DNA of 64,000 nt from contig NZ_AMZY02000023.1 of NCBI RefSeq assembly GCF_000330725.2, forward strand, positions 36,590 to 100,589. The letters are read 5' to 3'. Shown piece by piece: positions 7,746 through 16,389 of the stretch (the first letter of the stretch is position 1; every line of letters begins with the position of its first letter). The notes below the pieces were generated by a model. The model saw only the letters and a program-made list of their open reading frames with translations. It did no database searches and was not told where the DNA came from. The DNA is from Mariniradius saccharolyticus AK6. Its GTDB lineage: Bacteria > Bacteroidota > Bacteroidia > Cytophagales > Cyclobacteriaceae. The position numbers and the translations under genes were made by a program.

Positions 7746-10700
7746 ATGAGAAATTATTTACAAAAAGTAAAGGCGTGGACGATTGCCGGCCTGCTGATGG
7801 TCATCAGCGTCGGTGCCGCCTTCGCCCAGGGCCGGGAGGTAACAGGAACCGTCCTGGACGCGACCCTGAAGGATCCCCTTCCGGGAGTTACAGTACTCGT
7901 CAAAGGTACTACCAGAGGAACCACGACTGATTTGGATGGTAAGTTTACCATCACGGTACAACCTGGTGACCAAAGTTTGGTGTTCTCCTTTGTGGGCTTC
8001 ACCGCCCAAGAGGTGGCCATCGGTAACCAAAGTGTATTCAACATCGAGTTGGCGGAGGATATCCAAAGCCTTCAGGAAGCCGTCGTGATTGGTTACGGTA
8101 CCCAGGACAAGAAGGAAATTACCTCTTCCGTGACTAATGTCGGTGCAGAGCAGTTCAACCGCGGTAACTTCCCCAACCCAACCCAATTGCTGCAAGGTAA
8201 GGTAGCCGGTCTGTCAGTAACCAGGCCAGGTGGTAACCCCAATGCGCAGCCTACTTTGAGATTGAGGGGTATTTCATCCTTTGGCGCTACCCAATCTCCC
8301 TTGATTGTATTGGATGGTGTGATTGGCGCTTCGATCGATGCGGTTGACCCCAATGATATCGAGTCTTTTGACGTATTGAAGGATGCTTCCGCCGCTGCGA
8401 TCTACGGTACACGTGGTGCGGCAGGTGTGATCTTGATCACGACCAAAAAAGGCTCTTCCAAAAAAGGATATGCGAATGTGACCCTCAACACTTTCGGGGC
8501 AGCTGAAACCGCTTCAAATCTGATCCCTGTTTTGTCACCTGAAGAATTTGTCGCAAGAGGTGGTTTTGATTGGGGTTCCAGCACAGATTGGAGAAAAGAA
8601 ATCCTCCAAACTGCATACAACGGAACTGTGAACGCTTCGGTAACAGGCGGTTTTGACAATACCAATTATTTGGTTTCCGTCAATTATCGTAACAACGACG
8701 GTGTTGTAAAAGGTACCAATCGTGAGACTTTGAACACCCGTTTCAATTTCAACCATGGGGCTTTGAATAACAAACTCAGGATGAATGTCAGCTTGGCCTA
8801 CACCAATACGAATACCAAAGACGTAAACTCAGAAGCTGTACGTTATGCAACCATCTACAACCCAACAGCACCAGTTTGGGAAAGTGGCTATAACCCTCAA
8901 GAGTCTTCCCAAGACCGTGAGGCGAGGCTTGCATTGGCAAATAGGAGATTTGGAGGTTATTTCCAAAGAGACTTATTTGACTATTTCAACCCGGTAGCGT
9001 TGATCAATCAGCAACAATTTACCAACGAAATTAAGAGTGCGATCTATTCCTACAGATTGGAATATGACATCACGGATAAAATTACGATTGCGTCCCAGTT
9101 TTCAGAAGACAGATTAAGCGTTCTGTCAGGTAGCTGGTTCTCTTGGCAGGATTTCAACGTAGGTTTCGGTCGTAGTGGACAGGCCGGACAAAACCAATTT
9201 GACCGTACCACATCTATTTGGAACGGTACCATCCGCTACGAAAATGAGATCTTTGACCGTATGAACTTCACGTTCCTGGCCGGTGGTGAAACACAAATCT
9301 TCAAGGAAAGAGGCTTTAATGCTTCTGCCACGAGGTTCTTGTTTGACCAAAGCTATAATAACCTCGGTGCAGGTTATGTAAGATTCGGAAATGGTAGCGA
9401 TATGAGTTCATTTGCCACCAATGCCACCTTGAATTCTGTGTTCGGTAGGGCAAACTTCAATTATAACAACACCTACTTCTTATCTGCTTCCGTACGGGCT
9501 GAGACCTACTCAGGATTCGGTAAAGAAAATCAAACCGGTGTATTCCCCGCATTCTCTGCAGGCGCTGATTTGACACAGATTTTCGACATGGGTATATTCA
9601 GCAACTTCAAGCCAAGGGCATCATACGGTATAGTGGGTCAGTTGCCACCCTCTCCGACTTTGGCAATCGGCTTGTTCCAAAACGGAAACAGAATTGCCTT
9701 GGATGCAGATAATCCATTCAACAATGGCTTCGTAGCACCAAGACAAGTTGGTAACCCGAACCCACAATTGAAATGGGAAACAACCACGGAAATCAACTTG
9801 GGTATCGACTACGGTATTTGGAATGGAAAGGTGACCGGTACTTTGGATGTTTATTCCAGAAAGATCTCCGACCTTCTTTTCAATACCCAAGTGCCAGCAG
9901 GTGCTCCTAACGAATTTGACCCAGGAAACTTCTACACTGCAAACTCCATTTGGGCGAACATCGGTGACCTTTCACAGGCCGGTATTGAGTTCTTGGTCAA
10001 TGTGAACAACGTGAAATTGGGTCCTGTCAATTGGACGCCTTCTTTCAACTTCACGATGTACAAAAGAACGACCATTGACAGAATCGGTGTGGGTTCCATC
10101 AACCTTCCTGAAATCAGGCAAGCCACTCCAGGTTCTCCAGGTCAAAACAACAACGAAATCGTTTGGAACCGCGTAGGTCAAGAAGTTGGTCGGTTCTATG
10201 GACCAAGATTCCTTGGTTTGACTGAAAGAGGGGAGTATATCCTCAGCACAGAAAGACCAGAGGAGTTCGAAGATTTGGGAAGCGGTTTGCCATCGGGTGA
10301 TTTCGGTTTCTCCAATTCCTTCTCTTACGGCAAATGGGATATGAACTTCTTGTTGAGAGGTAGCTGGGGTCACTTGATCTACAACTCTTTCAGGGGTTTC
10401 TATGAAAATGCAGACGGTGCTTCCAATACATGGAACTCAGTAATCACGAAAAATACGCCTATATCTCCTTTAGTGATTTCAACACCCACTTTCTCTGATC
10501 TATACTTGGAAAGAGGCGATTTCATGAGGCTGGATAACCTTCAAATCGGCTACAATGTGGCAAGCAGGTCAAGCAGCATCAGCAATTTCAGAATTTACGG
10601 CGGGGTGCAAAACCTTTTCACGATCACCCAGTTTAGCGGTGTAGATCCAGAAGTAAGATGGACCGACGACGGAAATCCATTGGCACCAGGCATCGAAAGA

Positions 10701-10760
10701 AGAAATACTTACTTCGTTCCTAGAATCTGGACCGCGGGTTTGACCATAACGTTTAAATAA
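7746..10760 (+). CDS. SusC/RagA-type TonB-dependent outer-membrane channel
   Basis: This is a TonB-dependent transporter of 1004 residues that should form a plugged 22-strand barrel importing a large ligand with its SusD partner. The signal peptide covers about residues 1-27 (ends AFAQG). It is followed by a carboxypeptidase-regulatory-like domain (about 29-105, with the phrase PGVTVLVKGTTRGTTTDLDGKF), a TonB-box-like segment (EAVVIGYGTQ), the plug domain containing the LQGKVAGL and LIVLDGV motifs, and the DASAAAIYGTRGA signature. The barrel ends in an aromatic-flanked strand (TAGLTITFK). The SusD partner starts 18 bp downstream. The substrate cannot be told; no glycoside hydrolase adjoins it, unlike classic polysaccharide loci. 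Confidence 0.96.
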   Translation: MRNYLQKVKAWTIAGLLMVISVGAAFAQGREVTGTVLDATLKDPLPGVTVLVKGTTRGTTTDLDGKFTITVQPGDQSLVFSFVGFTAQEVAIGNQSVFNIELAEDIQSLQEAVVIGYGTQDKKEITSSVTNVGAEQFNRGNFPNPTQLLQGKVAGLSVTRPGGNPNAQPTLRLRGISSFGATQSPLIVLDGVIGASIDAVDPNDIESFDVLKDASAAAIYGTRGAAGVILITTKKGSSKKGYANVTLNTFGAAETASNLIPVLSPEEFVARGGFDWGSSTDWRKEILQTAYNGTVNASVTGGFDNTNYLVSVNYRNNDGVVKGTNRETLNTRFNFNHGALNNKLRMNVSLAYTNTNTKDVNSEAVRYATIYNPTAPVWESGYNPQESSQDREARLALANRRFGGYFQRDLFDYFNPVALINQQQFTNEIKSAIYSYRLEYDITDKITIASQFSEDRLSVLSGSWFSWQDFNVGFGRSGQAGQNQFDRTTSIWNGTIRYENEIFDRMNFTFLAGGETQIFKERGFNASATRFLFDQSYNNLGAGYVRFGNGSDMSSFATNATLNSVFGRANFNYNNTYFLSASVRAETYSGFGKENQTGVFPAFSAGADLTQIFDMGIFSNFKPRASYGIVGQLPPSPTLAIGLFQNGNRIALDADNPFNNGFVAPRQVGNPNPQLKWETTTEINLGIDYGIWNGKVTGTLDVYSRKISDLLFNTQVPAGAPNEFDPGNFYTANSIWANIGDLSQAGIEFLVNVNNVKLGPVNWTPSFNFTMYKRTTIDRIGVGSINLPEIRQATPGSPGQNNNEIVWNRVGQEVGRFYGPRFLGLTERGEYILSTERPEEFEDLGSGLPSGDFGFSNSFSYGKWDMNFLLRGSWGHLIYNSFRGFYENADGASNTWNSVITKNTPISPLVISTPTFSDLYLERGDFMRLDNLQIGYNVASRSSSISNFRIYGGVQNLFTITQFSGVDPEVRWTDDGNPLAPGIERRNTYFVPRIWTAGLTITFK

Positions 10761-10778
10761 CATAAACTCAGAATAAAT

Positions 10779-12272
10779 ATGTTACGATTAGTAAAATCAA
10801 TTTGTGTGGGAGGTTTCGTCGCTTTGGCTACCACCTCATGCTGGGAACTGGAACAAGAAGTACTGACGGGATTGACTGCCGATGATTTGGCAAACAGCCC
10901 GAGACCAGAACTTATAGACGTATTGAAACAAGGTGCCTATGCCTCAGTAATCGGTAACTGGGGTGGACACGGTGGTATGTGGAGTATCAATGAAGTGTCT
11001 TCTGACCAATTAGCCATTCCACAAAAAGGTGCCGACTGGGAAGATGGTGGTATTTGGTTGCGGAATCACAGGCACACTTGGGCTGTTGGAGACGGTGCAT
11101 ACAACGGTGCCTGGCAATATTGCTATGGTATCGTGGCACAGTGTAACCTCTTGATGTCCCAATATCCGACGATCGAAGGTTTGAATGCCGAACTTCGCGT
11201 ATTGAGGGCATTGGCTTATTTGTGGTTGATCGATAACTTCGGAAACGTTCCAATCATCCTGGAAACGGACAGAGGCGGAAACCCTCCTCAAAATACCCGT
11301 CAGGAAGTGTTCAACTTTATCGAAAGCAGCATCAAGGACAACGTGGACTTGTTGCCAAAAACTTTCGTGAAGACGAATTTGAACTACTACTCTGCGCACA
11401 TGATCTTGGCCAAATTGTATTTGAACGCTGAGGTTTACACAGGTGTTCCAAAATGGGCAGAGGCGGAAGCTGCAATTGATGTGGTGATCAATTCTGGAGG
11501 TTACTCATTGGAACCAAACTTCTTTGCAAACTTCTCTGCAAGAAACAGCGGTTCTTCTGAAAACATCTTTACACTCCCCTACGACGCAAACAACGCAGGC
11601 GGTTTCAATATCCACCACATGACCTTCCATTATGGTAACCAAGCTACTTTCCAATTGCAGGAACAACCATGGAATGGGTATACCGCTTTGGAGGAATTCT
11701 ACAATAGCTTTGAGCCTGGTGATGCCAGAAGAGCCAGTTTGAGGGAAGGGCAGCAGTTCGCTGCTGATGGAAGGACGCCGATCTTGGATAACGCTGTTGA
11801 GCCCAATGATCCAGATGGACCAACATTGATCTTTACTCCACGAATCAACGAGTTGGCTCCGAATGCACTTCGTCAGGCTGGCACTAGGATCAATAAATTT
11901 GAGGTACCACTAGGATCTCCTAACTCGCTGGATAACGATTTCCCGATCTTCCGTTTGGCTGATGCGATCTTGATGAAGGCTGAGGCTGCTTTCCGTTTGG
12001 GCAGAACATCGGACGCATTGGCGCTGGTTAACCAAGTAAGGGCTAGGGCTAATGCTGCGCCGTTGAGCACTTTGACCGCTGACATCTTGTTGGCAGAAAG
12101 AGGACGCGAGTTGTTTGCGGAAGGACACAGAAGATCTGATTTGATCCGTTTCGGACGATTCAATGACGCTTGGTGGGAGAAGAACCCATCACAGCCATTC
12201 AGGAATTTGTTCCCTATCCCGCAAAACCAATTGCAAGCCAATCCTAACCTGACCCAAAACCCAGGTTATTAA
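10779..12272 (+). CDS. SusD/RagB-type surface lipoprotein
   Basis: This 497-residue SusD-family protein is the extracellular lid of the SusC channel and captures substrate at the cell surface. Its lipoprotein signal has Cys21 (TTSC) as the lipidated residue. TPR-like helices follow, with family phrases ALRAL AYLWLIDNFGNVPI and AHMILAKLYLNAEVYTG. The C-terminal part carries FPIFRLADAILMKAEA, NQVRARANA, ERGRELFAEGHRRSDLIRFG and the end motif LFPIPQNQLQANPNLTQNPGY, the standard SusD C-terminus. It is 18 bp downstream of SusC and followed by a strong terminator, so the two form a closed unit. Confidence 0.96.
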   Translation: MLRLVKSICVGGFVALATTSCWELEQEVLTGLTADDLANSPRPELIDVLKQGAYASVIGNWGGHGGMWSINEVSSDQLAIPQKGADWEDGGIWLRNHRHTWAVGDGAYNGAWQYCYGIVAQCNLLMSQYPTIEGLNAELRVLRALAYLWLIDNFGNVPIILETDRGGNPPQNTRQEVFNFIESSIKDNVDLLPKTFVKTNLNYYSAHMILAKLYLNAEVYTGVPKWAEAEAAIDVVINSGGYSLEPNFFANFSARNSGSSENIFTLPYDANNAGGFNIHHMTFHYGNQATFQLQEQPWNGYTALEEFYNSFEPGDARRASLREGQQFAADGRTPILDNAVEPNDPDGPTLIFTPRINELAPNALRQAGTRINKFEVPLGSPNSLDNDFPIFRLADAILMKAEAAFRLGRTSDALALVNQVRARANAAPLSTLTADILLAERGRELFAEGHRRSDLIRFGRFNDAWWEKNPSQPFRNLFPIPQNQLQANPNLTQNPGY

Positions 12273-12298
12273 TCTCCGGCTTACGATCGGAAATACTG

Positions 12299-12326
12299 AA
12301 AGAAGTGCACTAAGGTGCACTTCTTT
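12299..12326 (+). terminator. Terminator closing the SusC/SusD unit
   Basis: A 12-bp perfect stem (AAAGAAGTGCAC / GTGCACTTCTTT) with the 4-base loop TAAG is followed by further T residues. It lies 26 bases after the SusD stop codon and separates the pair from the propeller lipoprotein genes. Confidence 0.9.
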
Positions 12327-12350
12327 TTAGTTTCTACGCCTTCAAAATCT

Positions 12351-12358
12351 TACCTTTG
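12351..12358 (+). promoter_or_regulatory. -7 element TACCTTTG upstream of first ASPIC lipoprotein gene
   Basis: A perfect TAnnTTTG followed by C lies 25 bases after the SusC/SusD terminator and about 96 bases before the ATG at 12455. It suggests that the propeller lipoprotein genes have their own promoter. No TTG box was found at the normal spacing. Confidence 0.45.
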
Positions 12359-12454
12359 CAAAGCACAAACTCAGGCTGATTCCTCGTCACGTTTGACTAC
12401 AGTAAGCCCCCTCCTACCTGCGCATCAAAGGCAGGTCTATGGTATACCCATACG

Positions 12455-15400
12455 ATGATACAATCCAGAATTTCCCAAAAGTTGCAAATATCAACCACCT
12501 GCTGCCTACTCCCGCTTGCGGTATTCCTATGCGCAGGATGCAAGAAAGCGCCCGAAACCACGGATTCCCCAAAGCTTTTTACCTTACTACCCTCATCCCA
12601 TACTGGGATTGATTTCAGAAATGATCTTTCCTTTACCGAAAAATTCAACCCCTACACTTTCCGGAATTTTTTCAATGGAGCCGGAGTCGCGCTCGGCGAC
12701 ATCAACAACGATGGCCTGATCGATATTTTCCTTGCAGGCAACCAAACCCCGAATCGCCTTTACCTCAACAAAGGTGATTTCAAATTTGAAGACATTACCC
12801 AAAAAGCGGGACTCTGGGTCGAGGGCATTTGGTCCACGGGAGTCAGCATGGCCGATATCAATGGGGATGGCTTTCTCGATATTTATGTCTGCAAGTCCGG
12901 TCCGCTCGAAGGCGAAAACCGTCACAATGCCCTCTATATCAACAATGGGGATTTGACCTTTTCCGAACAAGGGCAAGCCTACGGCATCGCCGAAAAGGGG
13001 CTTTCCCAGCATGCTGTTTTTTTTGATTATGACCGTGACGGGGACCTTGACATGTACCTGCTTAATAACTCGGGCCGCTCAATTGGCTTAAACGATCTTC
13101 GCGAAGGGCAGCGTGCCGTTCGTGACCCGGAAGGTGGCAATAAACTCTTTCGAAATGATGGGGGAAAATTCAGCGATGTAAGCGAAAAGGCAGGGATTTA
13201 CGGTTCCGCAATCGGCTATGGCTTGGGAGTGACCGCGGCGGATTTGAACCGCGACGGTTGGCCGGATCTGTACGTTTCCAATGACTTTTTCGAGCGCGAT
13301 TACCTCTATATCAATAACCGAGACGGCACCTTTTCCGAAGTTTTGGAAAGCGCGATGACCGAAATCAGCATGGGTTCCATGGGCGCCGATATCGCGGACC
13401 TGGACAACGACGGTTGGCAGGATATCTTCGTTACCGAAATGCTTCCCGCGACTTGGGACCGAGCGAAGACAAAGACGCCTTTTGAGGATTGGGACAAGTA
13501 CCAAGCCAATATCAAAGCCGGGTATTTTCACCAATTCACCCGAAATACGCTTCAGCGCAACCTCGGCTGGAAACCGGGCACGAAGGAAGCGCATTTCGTC
13601 GATATTGCAAGATTTTCCGGGGTACATGCCACCGACTGGAGTTGGGGGGCACTGATATTCGATGCAGACAACGATGGGCTCCGGGATATCTTCGTTGCCA
13701 ACGGGATTGTCAAGGATCTCACGGATTTCGACTTTGTGGACTATTTTGAGGATAAAGCCGATTTGATCCAACAATACCGCCGGGATTCGGTGCTGATTAC
13801 CAAAATTCTCGAGCAGGCACCCTCCACACCCTTGCAGAATTACCTGTTCCACAACAGGGGGAATTTCCATTTCGAAAACATCGCAGCCCAATCCGGCATG
13901 AATCAATTGACTTTTTCGACCGGTGCTGCCTATGCGGATTTCAACAATGACGGCGCACTCGATCTTGTCGTCAACAACCTGAACGGAGAAGTGTACCTCT
14001 ATCAAAACAACAGCCCCCAAATCTCCAAAAGGAACTTCCTTCAGCTCGATTTACAGGGAAATTATGGTGCGCTGGTGCAGGTTTTTGTGGGCAAACAAAT
14101 GTTTTTGGCGGAAAATAACCCCGTGAAGGGGTACATGTCTTCGGTAGACCAAAGGGTGCATATTGGTTTGGATACATTAAAACTGGTCGACTCAATTTGG
14201 GTGGACTGGCCCCATGGAAAAAGAAGCGTGCTGAAATCCGTCGCTGCCAACCAAGTGCTGAAAATAAATCCAGCGGAAGCCAACATTACCACTCCAGCAC
14301 TAACGATAGCTCCTACCTTCCTTTCTTCAACTCCATCACTTTCCTGGAAACACGAGGAAAGCAGCTTCGTGGATTTTGACCGGGACAGGCTACGCTTCCA
14401 AATGGCGAGCAATGAAGGTCCGCGCATCGCGGTCGCCGACCTGAACGGCGACGGCTGGGATGACCTGTTTTTGCCCGGAGCAAAAGGACAGGCGTCCACG
14501 ATTTGGATGCAGGATGCCAAAGGGAATTTCAGGGAAACACAGGTTTTGGAGAAATCCGAGGCGCCCGAGGACGTGGAAGGACTCTTTTTTGATGCCAATG
14601 CCGACGGACGCTTGGACCTGTACGTGGTCAGCGGAAGTTTGGAGTTCAACTACCTCAATCCACTGTACCAAGACAGGCTGTACCTGAACGACGGAAACGG
14701 GAAGCTCCAATTGTCCCCCAAAAGTCTGCCGCAAAGATTCGAAAGCTCGGCATTTGTCCGGGTACTTGATTTCAACAAAGATGGAAAACCCGATCTCCTA
14801 GTCGGTACCCGAACGATTCCCTTCGCCTATGGAGTCGGTGGGGATTTGGTGCTGTTGGAAAATCAGGGCAACGGAAGTTTCTTGGATAAAACAACTGCGC
14901 TGGCACCGGGATTCAAAGGATTGGGCATGGCGCGTGATGCTTGGACGGGAGATTTGGACGGTGATGGCAACTTGGAAATCGCGGTGGTCGGCGATTGGAT
15001 GCCGATCCATGTATTCAGCGAGCGTCAGGGCAAATTCGTGGAAACCTCGGTAGAAATGGGCTTTGAAAAGACGGGTGGATTTTGGAACTGCATCTTCGCG
15101 GGCGATTGGAATGCAGATGGAAAGACCGATTTGCTGTTTGGCAATATGGGTACCAATTCGCGTTTGCAGGCTTCCTCGGACAAACCGCTGCGAATGTATG
15201 TCAACGACTTTGACCAAAACGGAAGCGTTGAACAAATCATTACCCAATATGAAGGCGACAAAGCCTATCCGATCGTTTTGAAAAACACGCTGCTCAAACA
15301 ATTGCCGGCATTACGGAAAAACCTACTCAATTATGCCGCTTATAGGGACAAGGCGATTCAGGACCTTTTTCCGGAGGATTTGCTGCAACGTTCCAAGATT

Positions 15401-15799
15401 TGGGAAGTGCATACCTTGGAGTCGCGCATGTACATCCAAGGGGGAAATGCTACCTTTGCAAGCGTAAAAATCCCAGAGGTGTTGCAGTACAGTGCGGTCT
15501 ATGCCTTTCATGCCGAATCGGATAGCGATGGGCAATTGCATTTATACGCAGGTGGCAACCAAAGTAGAATAAAGCCAGAATTGGGAATTCAAATGGGTAG
15601 CTACGGTTGGCATTTCATCTTGGACAAAGAAGGCGGATTCAAACATATTCCGGCCGCGGAGTCGGGCTTCTTCGTCTCAGGCGAAATCCGCAGCCTAAAT
15701 ACCATACGCGGACCCAAAGGCAAGTATTTTGCCCTAGCCCGCAACAACGATACGATGTTGTTCTTCAAAATGAATGAAAAACCAAGATTATCAAAATGA
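12455..15799 (+). CDS. FG-GAP/VCBS-repeat ASPIC/UnbV lipoprotein, paralogue 1
   Basis: This is a 1114-residue lipoprotein; the lipobox Cys is residue 29 (LCAGC), followed by KK. Two blocks of FG-GAP/VCBS beta-propeller repeats bear many Ca2+-loop motifs of the D-x-N-x-D-G-x-x-D type (for example DINNDGLIDI, DINGDGFLDI). They flank a central ASPIC/UnbV (CRTAC1-like) domain at about residues 520-600, ending in the IGLDTLKLVDSIWVDWP phrase. Such proteins are extracellular or surface-bound with no assigned enzymatic role; annotation pipelines often name them simply VCBS repeat proteins. Its stop overlaps the start of the next gene (ATGA), a sign of translational coupling. Paralogues at 16373 and 20409 share the opening layout (lipobox, SGIDFRNDL-like, RNFYNGGGVA-like). 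Confidence 0.92.
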   Translation: MIQSRISQKLQISTTCCLLPLAVFLCAGCKKAPETTDSPKLFTLLPSSHTGIDFRNDLSFTEKFNPYTFRNFFNGAGVALGDINNDGLIDIFLAGNQTPNRLYLNKGDFKFEDITQKAGLWVEGIWSTGVSMADINGDGFLDIYVCKSGPLEGENRHNALYINNGDLTFSEQGQAYGIAEKGLSQHAVFFDYDRDGDLDMYLLNNSGRSIGLNDLREGQRAVRDPEGGNKLFRNDGGKFSDVSEKAGIYGSAIGYGLGVTAADLNRDGWPDLYVSNDFFERDYLYINNRDGTFSEVLESAMTEISMGSMGADIADLDNDGWQDIFVTEMLPATWDRAKTKTPFEDWDKYQANIKAGYFHQFTRNTLQRNLGWKPGTKEAHFVDIARFSGVHATDWSWGALIFDADNDGLRDIFVANGIVKDLTDFDFVDYFEDKADLIQQYRRDSVLITKILEQAPSTPLQNYLFHNRGNFHFENIAAQSGMNQLTFSTGAAYADFNNDGALDLVVNNLNGEVYLYQNNSPQISKRNFLQLDLQGNYGALVQVFVGKQMFLAENNPVKGYMSSVDQRVHIGLDTLKLVDSIWVDWPHGKRSVLKSVAANQVLKINPAEANITTPALTIAPTFLSSTPSLSWKHEESSFVDFDRDRLRFQMASNEGPRIAVADLNGDGWDDLFLPGAKGQASTIWMQDAKGNFRETQVLEKSEAPEDVEGLFFDANADGRLDLYVVSGSLEFNYLNPLYQDRLYLNDGNGKLQLSPKSLPQRFESSAFVRVLDFNKDGKPDLLVGTRTIPFAYGVGGDLVLLENQGNGSFLDKTTALAPGFKGLGMARDAWTGDLDGDGNLEIAVVGDWMPIHVFSERQGKFVETSVEMGFEKTGGFWNCIFAGDWNADGKTDLLFGNMGTNSRLQASSDKPLRMYVNDFDQNGSVEQIITQYEGDKAYPIVLKNTLLKQLPALRKNLLNYAAYRDKAIQDLFPEDLLQRSKIWEVHTLESRMYIQGGNATFASVKIPEVLQYSAVYAFHAESDSDGQLHLYAGGNQSRIKPELGIQMGSYGWHFILDKEGGFKHIPAAESGFFVSGEIRSLNTIRGPKGKYFALARNNDTMLFFKMNEKPRLSK

Positions 15800-16389
15800 G
15801 AATTTCAAAAAAATCCATCCTCTTTGTTCTGATCCTCATGGGCTTGTTTTCCTGCAAGTCAGACTATCAAAAGATGAAGGAAGAAGCAGAGGCTTCAGGC
15901 GTCGTCGCCGAGGACTTGTTTCTCGGAATTAGGTTTGGTATGGTCAGAAGGGAGTTCTTTGAAACATGTGCTGAACACAACAAAAATGGCGTACTCATCA
16001 ACGGGCCGCACCACTTGCAGGTCCTTTACCATCCTGAGATGCCATCCGGCAAGAAAGTCGATATGTTTTTTTACCCGGATTTTGAGGAGGACCGACTGTT
16101 CTTCATGCCGATAGAGTTCATCTACACAGATTGGTTTCCGACAAATGAAGAATACACCAAGGACAAACTCTTAGCCGATGTGGTCGGGCTGTTTGAGAAT
16201 TGGTATGGGCCTGGATTCAGGGAAATCACCAACCAAGACAAAACCATCCGGGCGATGGTCAAAATCGACGGCAACCGCCTGATACGGATATTTATCAAAG
16301 ACATCAAGACTGTCCGTGCCGAAATACTCGACCTCAGGGTCAAGGATATCACGGAACTGAACAAACCAAGCAATGAAGCATCTCAATAG
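15796..16389 (+). CDS. Small lipoprotein of unknown function embedded between ASPIC genes
   Basis: This 197-residue precursor has a lipoprotein signal; Cys20 in LFSC is the predicted lipid anchor. The mature part is a mixed-charge globular domain with phrases LFLGIRFGMVRREFFE and VKIDGNRLIRIFI; no family was recognised. It overlaps the upstream ASPIC gene by four bases (ATGA) and the downstream one by 17 bases, so its translation is coupled to both. The conserved tight packing argues that it works with them, perhaps as a subunit or export partner, but this is inference from position only. Confidence 0.8.
   Translation: MRISKKSILFVLILMGLFSCKSDYQKMKEEAEASGVVAEDLFLGIRFGMVRREFFETCAEHNKNGVLINGPHHLQVLYHPEMPSGKKVDMFFYPDFEEDRLFFMPIEFIYTDWFPTNEEYTKDKLLADVVGLFENWYGPGFREITNQDKTIRAMVKIDGNRLIRIFIKDIKTVRAEILDLRVKDITELNKPSNEASQ

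Noticed and set aside
12416..12436. A 6-bp hairpin ACCTGC / GCAGGT upstream of the first ASPIC gene
   Set aside because: It is too short and has no T run; it could be part of a dispersed palindrome family, but there is no evidence within the window.
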